DNA from: Betaproteobacteria bacterium HGW-Betaproteobacteria-7
GTDB lineage: Bacteria; Pseudomonadota; Gammaproteobacteria; Burkholderiales; Rhodocyclaceae
Direction: 5' to 3'
NCBI GenBank assembly: GCA_002840765.1
Contig: PHCE01000003.1
Span: 62,001 to 126,000, forward strand
Length of the DNA: 64,000 nt
Below, in pieces: positions 20,433 through 30,358 of the stretch. Positions within the stretch are counted from its first letter, which is position 1; the number at the start of each line of letters is the position of its first letter. The notes under the pieces were generated by a model, which was given only the letters and a program-made list of their open reading frames with translations, ran no database searches and was not told where the DNA came from. A program made the position numbers and the translations under genes.

Positions 20433-21641
20433 TCAGGCTTTGGTGACGGTAGCAATCGCCTTGGCCACGTAGCCAAGGTTCTTGGTGTTCAGCGCGGCCA
20501 GGCAGATGCGACCGGTGGACACGGCGTAGATGCCGAACTCTTCCTTCATCCGTTCAACCTGCGCGGCGGTCAAGCCGGTGTAGGAGAACATGCCGCGCTG
20601 CTGGGCGACGAAAGAAAAATCCTGCGGGCAGCCGGTAGCCTTGATCGCGTCGACCAGGCCGGAGCGCATGGCGCGGATACGATCACGCATGCCGGCCAGC
20701 TCGGTTTCCCACTGGGCGCGCAGTTCGACTGAGGCGAGCACGGTGGAAACCAGGGCGCCGCCATGGATCGGCGGGTTGGAGTAGTTGGTGCGGATGACGC
20801 GCTTGACCTGCGACATGACGCGGGCCGACTCTTCCTTGGAGGCGGTGACGACGGACAGGGCGCCGACGCGCTCGCCGTACAGCGAGAAGTTCTTGGAGAA
20901 CGAGCTGGAGGCGAAGAATTGCAGGCCAGAGGCGGAGAAGGCGCGGATCGCCACGGCGTCGGCATCGATGCCGTCGGCGAAGCCCTGGTAGGCCATGTCG
21001 AGGAAGGGCACCAGGCCGCGTTCCTGGCAGATGCCGACGACTTCCGCCCACTGGGCGTCACTCATGTCAGCACCGGTCGGGTTGTGGCAACAGGCATGCA
21101 GCAGCACTACCGAACCCGGTACCATCTTGTTCAGGTCGGCCTTCATGCCGGCGAAATTCACGCCACGGGTGGCGGCATCGTAGTAAACGTAATCCTCGAC
21201 GATGAAGCCGGCGGCTTCGAACAGGGCGCGGTGGTTTTCCCAGGACGGGTTGCTGATGTAGACCTTGGCCTCCGGGTTCAGGCGCTTCAGGTAGTCGGCG
21301 CCGATGCGCAGGGCGCCGGTGCCGCCAATACCCTGGGCGGTGATCACGCGACCGGCGGCGAGCAGTTCGGAGTCCTTGCCGAACAGCAGGTTCTGCACGG
21401 CGGTGTTGTAGGCGGCCGGGCCTTCGATCGGCTGGTAGCCGCGCGGCAGACCGCTCTTGACGCGTGCGTCTTCGGCGATCTTGACGGCGGCCAGCAGCGG
21501 GATCTTGCCGTTGTCGTCGAAGTAGACGCCGACACCGAGATTGACCTTGGTGTCACGCGGATCGGCGTTGAAGGCTTCATTCAGACCGAGGATCGGGTCG
21601 CGCGGGGCCATTTCCACCGCAGCGAAGATCGAAGAGGACAT
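20433..21641 (-). CDS. Aromatic-amino-acid/aspartate aminotransferase (class I PLP)
   Basis: A 402-residue aminotransferase of the AspC/TyrB branch. Seen are GVGVYFDDNGKIPLL near the N-terminus, ACCHNPTGADMS (the conserved NPTG), FLDMAYQGFADG, the PLP-lysine block SSFSKNFSLYGERVG and RTNYSNPPIHG. The likely reaction is transfer between aspartate or an aromatic amino acid and 2-oxoglutarate. Sequence alone does not separate AspC from TyrB activity. The open frame runs far upstream to 22697, but conservation begins at MSSSIFAAVEMAP, so the start is 21641. It is divergent from uvrB. Confidence 0.94.
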   Translation of the reverse strand: MSSSIFAAVEMAPRDPILGLNEAFNADPRDTKVNLGVGVYFDDNGKIPLLAAVKIAEDARVKSGLPRGYQPIEGPAAYNTAVQNLLFGKDSELLAAGRVITAQGIGGTGALRIGADYLKRLNPEAKVYISNPSWENHRALFEAAGFIVEDYVYYDAATRGVNFAGMKADLNKMVPGSVVLLHACCHNPTGADMSDAQWAEVVGICQERGLVPFLDMAYQGFADGIDADAVAIRAFSASGLQFFASSSFSKNFSLYGERVGALSVVTASKEESARVMSQVKRVIRTNYSNPPIHGGALVSTVLASVELRAQWETELAGMRDRIRAMRSGLVDAIKATGCPQDFSFVAQQRGMFSYTGLTAAQVERMKEEFGIYAVSTGRICLAALNTKNLGYVAKAIATVTKA

Positions 21642-21725
21642 AGCGACTCCGTGGAATAATAGATGTGAGGTCCAACAATAACGCGCGCAGCAGGTTGCGC
21701 GCAGACAAAACCGTGAAATTTTACC

Positions 21726-23795
21726 ATGACAGCCCCCCTGGCAGATCGTATCGTTACCTATCCTGACAGTCCCTACCGACTGCATCAGCCCTTTCCGCCG
21801 GCCGGCGATCAGCCGCAGGCCATTGATCAGTTGGTCGAGGGCATCAACGATGGCCTGTCGTTTCAGACCCTGCTCGGCGTCACTGGTTCGGGCAAAACCT
21901 ACACGATGGCCAATGTCATCGCCCGCACCGGGCGTCCGGCGCTGGTGCTGGCGCCGAACAAGACGTTGGCGGCGCAGTTGTACTCGGAGTTCAGGGAGTT
22001 CTTTCCGGAAAACGCCGTCGAGTACTTCGTTTCCTACTACGACTATTACCAGCCGGAAGCCTATGTGCCGTCGCGCGACCTGTTCATCGAGAAGGACAGT
22101 TCGATCAATGACCACATCGAGCAGATGCGCCTGTCGGCAACCAAGAGCCTGATTGAGCGGCGCGACGTGGTGATCGTCGCCACGGTGTCGTGCATCTACG
22201 GTATCGGCGACCGCGACGAATACCACAACATGATCCTGACCATGCGCGTCGGTGACCGTATGGACCAACGCGACATCGTCAAGCGCCTGACCGACATGCA
22301 GTACGAGCGCAACGAGATGGATTTTCACCGTGGCATCTTCCGCGTACGCGGCGATATCATCGACATCTTTCCGGCCGAGCATGCCGAGCATGCGATCCGC
22401 GTCTCGCTGTTCGACGACGAAATCGAGAACCTGCAGTTTTTTGATCCGTTGACCGGCCAGTTGCTGCACAAGGCGCTGCGCTTCACCGTCTTTCCGGCTT
22501 CCCATTACGTCACGCCGCGGGCGACGGTGTTGCGCGCCATCGAGGCGATCAAGGAAGAGTTGCGCGCGCGCATCGATTTTTTCACCAAGAACAACAAGTT
22601 GGTCGAAGCCCAGCGGATCGAGCAGCGCACCCGTTTCGACCTTGAGATGCTTGATCAGATCGGCTTCTGCAAGGGCATCGAGAACTACTCGCGGCATCTC
22701 TCGGGGCGTCAGGCGGGCGAGTCGCCGCCGACGCTGATCGACTATCTGCCGCGCGATGCGCTGATGTTCATCGATGAGTCACACGTTTCGATTGGGCAGG
22801 TCGGCGGCATGTACAAGGGCGATCGCTCGCGCAAGGAAAACCTCGTCGATTACGGGTTCCGCCTGCCCTCGGCGCTGGATAACCGGCCGCTGCAGTTCAA
22901 CGAATTCGAGGCGCATCTGCGGCAGACGGTGTTCGTCTCGGCGACGCCGGCCGACTACGAAAACCAGCATGCTGGCCAGGTTGTCGAGCAGGTCGCGAGG
23001 CCGACCGGTCTGATTGACCCGGAGGTCATCGTCCGTCCGGCCGGCACCCAGGTCGACGATCTGCTCGGCGAGATTGGCAAGCGCGTCGCCGTTGGCGAGC
23101 GGGTGCTGGTGACCACGCTGACCAAACGCATGGCCGAGGATCTGACCGATTTTCTCGCCGACAACGGGATCAAGGTCCGCTACCTGCATTCCGACATCGA
23201 TACCGTTGAGCGCGTCGAGATCATCCGCGACCTGCGCCTGGGCGAGTTCGACGTGCTGGTCGGTATCAACCTGCTGCGCGAAGGCCTGGACATACCTGAG
23301 GTTTCGCTGGTCGCCATTCTTGATGCCGACAAGGAGGGCTTTTTGCGCTCCGAACGCTCGTTGATCCAGACCATTGGCCGGGCGGCGCGTCATATTCATG
23401 GCACAGCCATCCTTTACGCTGATAGGATTACGCAATCCATGCAGCGGGCGATCGCCGAGACGGAGCGGCGGCGCGAGAAGCAGATTCTCTTCAACCAGCT
23501 GCATGGCATCACGCCACGCGGGGTGTCGAAGAAGATCAAGGACATCATCGACGGTGTGTACGATGCCGAATCGGCGCAGACCGAACTGAAGGCGGCGCAA
23601 CAGCGCGCTACCTACGAGGCAATGGATGAAAAGACCGTCGCCAGGGAGATCAAGCGGCTTGAGAAGCAGATGCTCGAGTGTGCAAGAAACCTGGAATTCG
23701 AAAAAGCGGCGGCAGCCCGCGACGAACTGTTCCAGCTCAGGGAACAGTTTTTCGGCGCGGCGCGGCACGACCCGGACGGAGACGAGAAAGAATGA
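21726..23795 (+). CDS. uvrB: UvrB, excinuclease ABC subunit B
   Basis: A 689-residue damage-verification helicase of nucleotide excision repair. Walker A is [14 protein letters not shown] (about residue 56), and the beta-hairpin that clamps DNA is seen as [19 protein letters not shown]-like FIDESHVS, helicase motif VI ([12 protein letters not shown]) and a C-terminal UVR domain that contacts UvrC are present. The gene is divergent from the aminotransferase. No clear LexA box was found in the 84-base gap. The stop overlaps the phosphatase start by ATGA. Its partner uvrC is at 54691. Confidence 0.98.
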   Translation: MTAPLADRIVTYPDSPYRLHQPFPPAGDQPQAIDQLVEGINDGLSFQTLLGVTGSGKTYTMANVIARTGRPALVLAPNKTLAAQLYSEFREFFPENAVEYFVSYYDYYQPEAYVPSRDLFIEKDSSINDHIEQMRLSATKSLIERRDVVIVATVSCIYGIGDRDEYHNMILTMRVGDRMDQRDIVKRLTDMQYERNEMDFHRGIFRVRGDIIDIFPAEHAEHAIRVSLFDDEIENLQFFDPLTGQLLHKALRFTVFPASHYVTPRATVLRAIEAIKEELRARIDFFTKNNKLVEAQRIEQRTRFDLEMLDQIGFCKGIENYSRHLSGRQAGESPPTLIDYLPRDALMFIDESHVSIGQVGGMYKGDRSRKENLVDYGFRLPSALDNRPLQFNEFEAHLRQTVFVSATPADYENQHAGQVVEQVARPTGLIDPEVIVRPAGTQVDDLLGEIGKRVAVGERVLVTTLTKRMAEDLTDFLADNGIKVRYLHSDIDTVERVEIIRDLRLGEFDVLVGINLLREGLDIPEVSLVAILDADKEGFLRSERSLIQTIGRAARHIHGTAILYADRITQSMQRAIAETERRREKQILFNQLHGITPRGVSKKIKDIIDGVYDAESAQTELKAAQQRATYEAMDEKTVAREIKRLEKQMLECARNLEFEKAAAARDELFQLREQFFGAARHDPDGDEKE

Positions 23796-24268
23796 GCTAT
23801 CGCGTGCTATTGGTCTGCATGGGAAATATCTGCCGTTCGCCAACGGCTGAGGGCGTGTTGCGCAAACACATCCAGATGAACCGGCTTGGCGACAGGGTCG
23901 AGGTCGATTCAGCCGGAACTCATGGCTATCATGTTGGCGAAGCGCCGGATGCACGTACGCAGCGTGCCGCCTCGGTCCGCGGCTACAACCTTTCGCAACT
24001 GCGGGCGCGCAAGGTAGCGCCGCAGGATCTCGATTATTTCGATCTGATTCTGGCCATGGACAGGACCAATCTGGATAACCTGAAACGCTTTGCGACGATC
24101 GAGCAGCAGAAGCGCATCAGGCTGTTCATGGAGTACGCCAGGAATTTCGATGACGACGAAGTTCCCGATCCCTACTATGGACTGGGCCACGGGTTCGATC
24201 TGGTGCTCGACATGGTTGAGGACGCCGCTCAGGGATTGATCGAGGAAATCAGAAAAGACATAGGTTGA
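23792..24268 (+). CDS. Low-molecular-weight protein-tyrosine phosphatase
   Basis: A 158-residue enzyme with the signature [13 protein letters not shown] (C-x5-R-S) at residues 9-21 and the catalytic general acid in DPYYG near residue 129. It should hydrolyse phosphotyrosine. No tyrosine kinase or capsule gene is nearby, so the substrate is unknown. The start ATG overlaps the uvrB stop. The frame is open upstream, but the family begins at [13 protein letters not shown] terminator follows. Confidence 0.95.
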   Translation: MSYRVLLVCMGNICRSPTAEGVLRKHIQMNRLGDRVEVDSAGTHGYHVGEAPDARTQRAASVRGYNLSQLRARKVAPQDLDYFDLILAMDRTNLDNLKRFATIEQQKRIRLFMEYARNFDDDEVPDPYYGLGHGFDLVLDMVEDAAQGLIEEIRKDIG

Positions 24269-24283
24269 GCCTGATACGCAGCA

Positions 24284-24318
24284 AATGACAAGGGCGCCTC
24301 ATGGGCGCCCTTGTCATT
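24284..24318. terminator. Bidirectional terminator between the phosphatase gene and rne
   Basis: A 15-base stem (AATGACAAGGGCGCC and its complement) with a short loop. The two genes converge here with 63 bases between stops, so the hairpin probably ends both transcripts. Confidence 0.8.
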
Positions 24319-24331
24319 GTTTCAGGTCGGC

Positions 24332-27010
24332 TTACTTGCTGGTTTCGACCATCTTCAGCGGCTCGTCGGAAGCCTGTCCGGCATCAGCCCTGACCTTGCG
24401 CGGACGGCCCAGACGTACTGGTGGTTCCGGCTGGGCGACGATGGGGGCGGTGCTCGAGGTTTGCACCAGGACCAGACCGCTGTCGGCCAACGTTTTGTCC
24501 AGGTCGACCGCGGGCATCGCGATCGGCGTGGCGGTCACGGCTGGTGCCGGTGCAACCGGCTCGGCTGCGGGAACTTCCGGCAGCACTTCGATCACCGGGG
24601 AGACGACTTCGGCAACCAGCGGTTCGGCTTCAGCTGCCGGTGCGGCTGCGGCCGGAGCCTCCTCCTTCACCACCGCGACGATCTGTTCGGGTTGTGCCAC
24701 GATGGCTTCGATCGGCTCGGCTAGTTGTTCCTGCGTCGTTTCGGTGAGCGCAACGGGTGCTACCGTCTCGCTGCTTAGCTGAGTATTCTTGATTTCGTCT
24801 GTTGCAGTCTCGCCGACATTCTCGGTCAACTCACCTGCGACGGCGATCGGAGCAGTCTCTCCTTCGTTACGCCGACCTTCGCCACGGCCACGGCCACCGC
24901 GTCGGCCGCGCCGACGGGTGCTGGCCTCTTCTCCCCCCGCTGCTTCCGGGGCTTCGACATCAGTCGGCATGGCGATGACGCTTGTGGTTTCAACCGGCAG
25001 CTTGTGTTCGACAGCTTCCTGTTGCGGACGCTCGGTTTTTTCCTTGCGTTCGCCACGCGGACGACGCTCCTTGCGCTCACCGGCGGTAGGAGCTGCGGTG
25101 TTCTCGTCACGCGGCTGGCGTTCGCCATTACGTTCGTTGCGGTTGCCGCGTTCCGGGCGCTCGCCACGTTCCTCATCGCGACGATTGCCGTTGCGGCCAC
25201 CGCGGCGACCATCATTGCGTTCGCGCTTACCGTCGCTGCGAGCTTCGCGCGGCTTGCGGGCGGGTTCCGGTACTGGAGCGGGTTCCGCCGGTTTCGGGCT
25301 GCTGCGGAACCAGGAGGCGATCTTGGCGAACAGACCGGGTTCTGCTGGGGAAAGCGCGGCCGCTGGAGCTTCGACAGTCTTTTCGGCCATCACCGGTGCC
25401 GGCTGATCCGGCGAGATGCCCTTGACCATTGCTTCCTGACGCGGCTTGACCGATTCCTGCATGGTCGCCAGCTTGATGGCTTCCTCGATCGGTGCGTCGA
25501 CCATCCGATAGGACGGCTCGCGGGTATCTTCACTGTTCAGGTCATCGTGGCGCAGACGGGTAATCGTGTGTGCCGGCGTTTCCAGATGGATGTTCGGGAT
25601 CAGCAGGATGGTGACCTTGTGGCGCAACTCGATGGCCTGGATGTCCGGGCGCTTTTCGTTGAGCAGGAAGGTGGCAACATCGACCGGCATCTGCACATGC
25701 ACGGCGCCGGTGTTTTCCTTCATCGCTTCCTCTTCGAGGATGCGCAGGATATGCAGGGCTGCCGATTCGGTGGAGCGGATGTGGCCGGTGCCGGTACAGC
25801 GTGGGCAGGAGATGTAGCTGGTCTCGGCGAGGGCCGGGCGCAGGCGCTGGCGGGACAGTTCCATCAGACCGAAGCGACTGATCTTGCCCATCTGGACGCG
25901 GGCACGGTCAAAACGCAGACCGTCGCGCAGGCGGTTCTCGACTTCGCGCTGGTTCTTGCTGCTTTCCATGTCGATAAAGTCGATGACGATCAGGCCACCC
26001 AGGTCGCGCAGGCGCAACTGGCGGGCCAGCTCCTCAGCTGCTTCGAGATTGGTCTTGAAGGCCGTTTCCTCGATGTCGGAACCCTTGGTGGCACGACCGG
26101 AGTTAACGTCAACGGCGACCAGTGCTTCGGTGTGGTCGATGACGATGGCGCCGCCGGACGGCAGGTTGACCTGGCGGCCGAAGGCCGTCTCGATCTGATG
26201 CTCGATCTGGAAGCGCGAGAACAGCGGCACGTCGTCGCGATAGCGCTTGACGCGATTGATGTTGCCCGGCATGACCGTGCCCATGAAAGCGCGGGCCTGC
26301 TCATAGACTTCGTCGGTGTCGATGAGGATTTCACCGATATCCGGCTGGAAGTAGTCGCGGATGGCGCGGATGACCAAGCTGCCTTCCAGATAGATCAGGA
26401 AGGCGCCGTTCTGTTGCTTGGCCGCACCTTCGATGGCGCTCCACAATTGCAGGAGATAGTTCAAATCCCACTGCAGTTCCTCGGCTTGGCGGCCGATGGC
26501 GGCGGTGCGGGCGATCAGGCTCATGCCGTTGGGCACTTCAAGCTGATCCATGACGTCGCGCAGTTCGGCCCGTTCATCGCCATCGACGCGACGGGAGACG
26601 CCACCACCGCGCGGGTTGTTCGGCATCAGTACCAGATAGCGACCGGCCAGCGAAACGTAGGTGGTCAGTGCCGCACCCTTGTTGCCGCGTTCGTCCTTGT
26701 CGACCTGGACGATCAGTTCCTGACCTTCCTTCAGCGCCTCGTTGATCTTGGCGCGGCTGGCTTCGACGCCGGGCTGGAAGTAGGCGCGGGAGACTTCCTT
26801 GAACGGCAGGAAGCCGTGGCGATCGGCGCCGTAGTCGACGAAGCAGGCTTCGAGCGACGGTTCAATACGGGTGATGACGCCCTTGTAGATGTTGCTTTTG
26901 CGTTGTTCCTTCGAGGCCGATTCAATGTCGAGGTCGATAAGTTTCTGACCATCAACAATGGCGACACGGAGTTCCTCGGCCTGTGTCGCATTGAAAAGCA
27001 TGCGTTTCAT
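24332..27010 (-). CDS. rne: Ribonuclease E
   Basis: An 892-residue endoribonuclease, the core of the RNA degradosome and a tRNA/rRNA processing enzyme. The start MKRMLFNATQAEE at 27010 matches the family, so the 12 open codons upstream are not used. It has an S1 domain, an RNase H-like and DNase I-like catalytic half with IDFIDMES, and the zinc-link CPRCTGTG near residue 403. The C-terminal half (from about 520) is low-complexity and disordered: Arg/Glu/Asn-rich RNA-binding stretches, then Ala/Val/Pro/Glu-rich repeats. The plus strand shows a 697-codon false frame opposite it. Confidence 0.97.
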   Translation of the reverse strand: MKRMLFNATQAEELRVAIVDGQKLIDLDIESASKEQRKSNIYKGVITRIEPSLEACFVDYGADRHGFLPFKEVSRAYFQPGVEASRAKINEALKEGQELIVQVDKDERGNKGAALTTYVSLAGRYLVLMPNNPRGGGVSRRVDGDERAELRDVMDQLEVPNGMSLIARTAAIGRQAEELQWDLNYLLQLWSAIEGAAKQQNGAFLIYLEGSLVIRAIRDYFQPDIGEILIDTDEVYEQARAFMGTVMPGNINRVKRYRDDVPLFSRFQIEHQIETAFGRQVNLPSGGAIVIDHTEALVAVDVNSGRATKGSDIEETAFKTNLEAAEELARQLRLRDLGGLIVIDFIDMESSKNQREVENRLRDGLRFDRARVQMGKISRFGLMELSRQRLRPALAETSYISCPRCTGTGHIRSTESAALHILRILEEEAMKENTGAVHVQMPVDVATFLLNEKRPDIQAIELRHKVTILLIPNIHLETPAHTITRLRHDDLNSEDTREPSYRMVDAPIEEAIKLATMQESVKPRQEAMVKGISPDQPAPVMAEKTVEAPAAALSPAEPGLFAKIASWFRSSPKPAEPAPVPEPARKPREARSDGKRERNDGRRGGRNGNRRDEERGERPERGNRNERNGERQPRDENTAAPTAGERKERRPRGERKEKTERPQQEAVEHKLPVETTSVIAMPTDVEAPEAAGGEEASTRRRGRRGGRGRGEGRRNEGETAPIAVAGELTENVGETATDEIKNTQLSSETVAPVALTETTQEQLAEPIEAIVAQPEQIVAVVKEEAPAAAAPAAEAEPLVAEVVSPVIEVLPEVPAAEPVAPAPAVTATPIAMPAVDLDKTLADSGLVLVQTSSTAPIVAQPEPPVRLGRPRKVRADAGQASDEPLKMVETSK

Positions 27011-27410
27011 TATTTTCGTGCTCCAGCGCACCTTGGTACGCCGCAACGAAACGCCCTTGCAGGCAGCGACAGTTTCAGTTCTCGGTTTGCGTCATGAAGG
27101 GAGGCATAGGCGATGGTGAATGTGCTGATCCAGTGCTGGCCGCGCGACATTGTTGAGTGAAATGCGCGACCCGAGAATTCCTGCAACGGGCAATCCGTGC
27201 GTGCTTAAGGTGGGCTAATCCATTAACATCACTACTTTTGGTGAGTGAACTTAACCAGGCGAATTACGTTGGTCTGGCTTGCGCAGGTCGCGCAAGTGAG
27301 ACATCTAAGCCTGCCGCACGGCGGTCGCGCGAATGGCGCGAGGGCGGACGGTCTGACGGTTCGGAATCTCTTGCAAACCGAGACGTAAAACGAGGGCAGT
27401 ATATTAGAAA
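27011..27410. promoter_or_regulatory. 400-base divergent noncoding region between rne and rluC
   Basis: There is no convincing gene; an 85-codon plus frame from 27157 has no ribosome site or family resemblance. In gammaproteobacteria rne has a leader of several hundred bases that RNase E binds to limit its own mRNA. The length and position here fit a similar leader. No certain promoter boxes or conserved hairpin could be assigned by eye. The rluC start at 27411 has no clear Shine-Dalgarno. Confidence 0.5.
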
Positions 27411-28415
27411 ATGATCAGTGCTGGTAACAATTCCGTCACCCATCTGGTGGTCGGTGACGAAGAGCAGGGCCAGCGTCTCGACAACTTCCTGATCCGCCAC
27501 TGCAAGGGGGTTCCGAAGAGCCATCTGTATCGCATCCTGCGTAGTGGGGAAGTCCGGGTGAACAGCGGCCGGGTCGATGCAACCTACCGCCTGTGCACCG
27601 GCGATAAATTGCGCATTCCGCCGATCCGCATTGCCGAGCGGCCGCAGAACGAGGTTGATGAAGCCGCCAAACAAAGGGTCGATCTGCCGATCATCTTTGA
27701 AGATGAGGCGATGCTGGTCATCGACAAGCCGGAAGGCATTGCTGTCCATGGCGGCAGCGGGGTCAGCTTTGGCGTCATCGAGGCCTTGCGCCGGCAACGG
27801 CCGCAGGCCAAGTTTCTCGAACTGGCCCATCGCCTGGACCGCGAAACCTCAGGCATTCTACTTGTCGGAAAAAAGCGACTAGCGCTGACGGCGTTGCACG
27901 ACATGTTCCGCGAGCATGGAGCCGGTGCCGACAAGCGCTACCTCGTGCTCGTCAAGGGCCGCTGGATGAATGCCACCCAGCACGTCAAGGCGCCACTTCT
28001 CAAATACTTGACCGAGAGCGGCGAGCGTCGGGTATCGGTCAATCCCGAAGGCAAGGTGGCGCATACGGTGTTCCGCCTGCTCGCCCGCTGGCCGGAGATG
28101 AGCCTGCTCGAAGCGCAGCTGAAGACCGGGCGGACGCATCAGATTCGTGTGCACCTAGCCCATCTTGGGTTCCCCATTCTCGGCGACGAAAAGTACGGCG
28201 ATTTTTCACTCAACCGCAAAATCAAGTCCGAAGGGCTGAAACGCATGGCCCTGCATGCCTGGCGCATGGCTTTTCGCCATCCGCTGACGGCGGCGCCGCT
28301 CGAGTGCGTCGCGCCGCTGCCGGAAAACATCCGTTCCTGCATCGCCGTTGCCGATGCGCATGGGGCGCGCGAGTTCACAGCTGACAACCTTGAAGAGATT
28401 CTCGCCCGACAATGA
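27411..28415 (+). CDS. rluC: RluC, 23S rRNA pseudouridine synthase
   Basis: A 334-residue RluA-family enzyme with an N-terminal S4 RNA-binding domain (QRLDNFLIRHCKGVPKSHLY) and the catalytic motif HRLDRETSG holding the essential Asp (about residue 145). The KTGRTHQIRVHLAH block follows. RluC modifies U955, U2504 and U2580 in E. coli 23S rRNA. The rne-rluC divergent arrangement is conserved from E. coli, which supports RluC over RluD or RluA. The stop overlaps the HAD gene by ATGA. Confidence 0.94.
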   Translation: MISAGNNSVTHLVVGDEEQGQRLDNFLIRHCKGVPKSHLYRILRSGEVRVNSGRVDATYRLCTGDKLRIPPIRIAERPQNEVDEAAKQRVDLPIIFEDEAMLVIDKPEGIAVHGGSGVSFGVIEALRRQRPQAKFLELAHRLDRETSGILLVGKKRLALTALHDMFREHGAGADKRYLVLVKGRWMNATQHVKAPLLKYLTESGERRVSVNPEGKVAHTVFRLLARWPEMSLLEAQLKTGRTHQIRVHLAHLGFPILGDEKYGDFSLNRKIKSEGLKRMALHAWRMAFRHPLTAAPLECVAPLPENIRSCIAVADAHGAREFTADNLEEILARQ

Positions 28416-29062
28416 AATACCAACTGATCGTCTTCGACTGGGATGGCACCCTGCTCGATTCCGCTGCCGCCATCGTCCACGCCATCCAGGCGGCCTGTCG
28501 CGACCTCTATCTGCCGGTGCCGGATGATGCCCGGGCACGCCACGTGATTGGTCTCGGGCTGGTCGACGCCATGCGCCATGCGGTGCCCGATCTGGCGCCG
28601 GAGAATTATCAGGCGATGGCCGAGCGCTATCGTTTTCACTATCTTTCCGGCGACCATAACCTGACTCTGTTTGCCGGGGTGCCGGAAATGCTGGCCCGTC
28701 TTCAAGCGGCTGGTCATACGCTGGCCATTGCCACCGGCAAGAGTCGCCTGGGCCTCGAGCGCGCCCTCGATCATTCACAGCTGCGTCCGTATTTCATGGC
28801 CTCGCGCTGTGCTGACGAGTGCCATTCCAAGCCTCATCCGCAGATGCTGGACGAGCTGACGGCGGAGTTCGGCATTGCTGCCGGGGCCACGGTCATGATC
28901 GGCGATACGTCGCACGATCTGCTGATGGCCCGCAACGCCGGTGTCGATTCCCTGGCGGTCACCTATGGCGCCCATCCGCACGAGCATTTGCTCGAACATG
29001 GTCCGCGCGCCTTGCTCGATAGCGTTCCGGAACTGGACCGGTGGCTGGCGACCTGCGCCTGA
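28412..29062 (+). CDS. HAD-superfamily hydrolase, phosphoglycolate phosphatase-like
   Basis: A 216-residue HAD enzyme. Motif I is DWDGTLLD, motif II is in LAIATGKS, the lysine of motif III is in HSKPHPQML, and motif IV is GDTSHD. The helical cap is of the C1 type, as in Gph. The true substrate cannot be read from sequence; members that follow rluC are usually annotated as phosphoglycolate phosphatase-like. It is coupled to rluC by ATGA and overlaps the Rieske gene by 22 bases. Confidence 0.9.
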   Translation: MKYQLIVFDWDGTLLDSAAAIVHAIQAACRDLYLPVPDDARARHVIGLGLVDAMRHAVPDLAPENYQAMAERYRFHYLSGDHNLTLFAGVPEMLARLQAAGHTLAIATGKSRLGLERALDHSQLRPYFMASRCADECHSKPHPQMLDELTAEFGIAAGATVMIGDTSHDLLMARNAGVDSLAVTYGAHPHEHLLEHGPRALLDSVPELDRWLATCA

Positions 29063-29400
29063 TCTGTGCTGCTGATGAGGTCGTTGAGGCCGGCCTTGGC
29101 TTTCGCTTCACCGTCAGCCGAGGCGCTCGTGAACTGTCAGCTTTTCTCATCCGCTACCACGGTACGGTTCACGCCTATCTCAACGAATGCGGCCATGTGC
29201 CCGCCGAGCTGGACTGGCTCCCGGGCGAATTCTTCGATAGTTCCAAGCTATACTTGATCTGCTCTATTCATGGCGCGCTTTATGCTCCGGAGTCGGGCAG
29301 ATGTCTCGGCGGTCGCTGCCAGGGAAAAGGTTTGAAACCTCTGGCGGTGCGCGAGATCGAAGGCAACATCTATCTGGATCAACACGAAGGCTATGGATAA
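29041..29400 (+). CDS. Small Rieske [2Fe-2S] protein
   Basis: A 119-residue protein with one Rieske domain. The cluster ligands are CGH (about 51-53) and CSIHGALY (about 77-84), giving the C-x-H...C-x2-H pattern. It lacks a transmembrane anchor and resembles Rieske ferredoxins, but there is no oxygenase gene nearby, so its electron partner is unknown. The start is GTG at 29041, inside the end of the HAD gene. It overlaps the next gene, sppA, by eight bases, so four genes from rluC form a tightly packed operon. Confidence 0.88.
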   Translation: MAGDLRLICAADEVVEAGLGFRFTVSRGARELSAFLIRYHGTVHAYLNECGHVPAELDWLPGEFFDSSKLYLICSIHGALYAPESGRCLGGRCQGKGLKPLAVREIEGNIYLDQHEGYG

Positions 29401-30355
29401 TCCCCAATCATCGAATCAACCCCCAGGCTGGGAGCGGCAGACGCTCGAAAAGCTGGCCTTTGCCACCCTGAACGAACAGCGGGCGCGTCGGCGCTGGGGG
29501 ATTTTCTTCAAGTTGCTGGGTTTTGCCTACGTGACCTTCATCCTGGTTGCCGTGGTCGATTGGGGCGCTGATGTCGAGCAGCAGCAACGGCACAGCGCGC
29601 TGGTCAACTTGAGCGGGGTCATTCAGGCCAAGGGCGAGGCCAATGGCGAGCAGCTGGTTGCTGCCCTGAACAGCGCTTTTGAGGCCGAGCACGCGGCCGG
29701 CGTGATTCTGCGCATCAACAGTCCGGGTGGCAGCCCGGTCCAGGCGGGGATTGTCTACGATGAGATCCGGCGCCTGCGCGCCAAGTATCCGGACAAGCCG
29801 CTCTATGCGGTGGTCGAGGATATTTGTGCATCCGGTGGCTACTACGTCGCGGCAGCAGCTGACCGGATCTACGTCGACAAGGCCAGTATCGTCGGCTCCA
29901 TCGGTGTGCTGATGGACGGCTTCGGTTTTACCGGAACCATGGACAAGCTCGGTGTTGAGCGGCGCCTCCTGACTGCTGGCGACAACAAGGGCTTCCTCGA
30001 TCCATTTTCACCGCAGGCGCCGCAGCACAAGGAGCACGCGCAGCTGCTGCTGAACGATATCCATCAGCAGTTCATCGAGGTCGTCAAGGCTGGACGTGGG
30101 GAGCGCCTCAAGGAAGCGCCGGACACTTTTTCCGGCCTGATGTGGACTGGTCGGCAAAGCATCGAACGTGGGCTGGCTGACGATTTCGGCAATGTCGACT
30201 CGGTGGCGCGCGATGTGCTCAAGGCGGAAACGGTGCTGGATTATTCGGTCAAGGACAATATTGCCGAACGTTTTGCCAAGCGCTTGGGGGCGACGACCTT
30301 CTCGGGTTTCTGGAACGCTTTTGTCGAGTCGGCCGGCGCTATGCGCCTGCAGTAG
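29393..30355 (+). CDS. sppA: S49-family signal peptide peptidase (SppA-like)
   Basis: A 320-residue short-form SppA. One transmembrane helix (about 36-58) anchors a periplasmic serine protease. The S49 core is seen as GVILRINSPGGSPVQAG, then ASGGYYVAAAAD with the nucleophilic serine, and SIVGSIGVLMDGFGF. The catalytic lysine typical of short SppA proteins is expected near DNKGFLDPF. It should degrade cleaved signal peptides in the inner membrane. It is the last gene of the rluC operon and converges on the RsmI-like gene three bases away. Confidence 0.93.
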   Translation: MDNPQSSNQPPGWERQTLEKLAFATLNEQRARRRWGIFFKLLGFAYVTFILVAVVDWGADVEQQQRHSALVNLSGVIQAKGEANGEQLVAALNSAFEAEHAAGVILRINSPGGSPVQAGIVYDEIRRLRAKYPDKPLYAVVEDICASGGYYVAAAADRIYVDKASIVGSIGVLMDGFGFTGTMDKLGVERRLLTAGDNKGFLDPFSPQAPQHKEHAQLLLNDIHQQFIEVVKAGRGERLKEAPDTFSGLMWTGRQSIERGLADDFGNVDSVARDVLKAETVLDYSVKDNIAERFAKRLGATTFSGFWNAFVESAGAMRLQ

Positions 30356-30358
30356 TTT

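Noticed and set aside
25004..27097. A 697-codon plus-strand frame opposite rne
   Set aside because: RNase E on the minus strand has all its motifs; the plus frame has none and no ribosome site.
27157..27414. 85-codon plus frame in the rne-rluC gap
   Set aside because: No ribosome site or recognisable family, and it runs into the rluC start region. A noncoding leader or promoter region is more likely.
29041..29400. Rieske protein as part of a ring-hydroxylating dioxygenase
   Set aside because: No oxygenase subunit or reductase gene is adjacent, and its neighbours are rluC, a HAD phosphatase and sppA.
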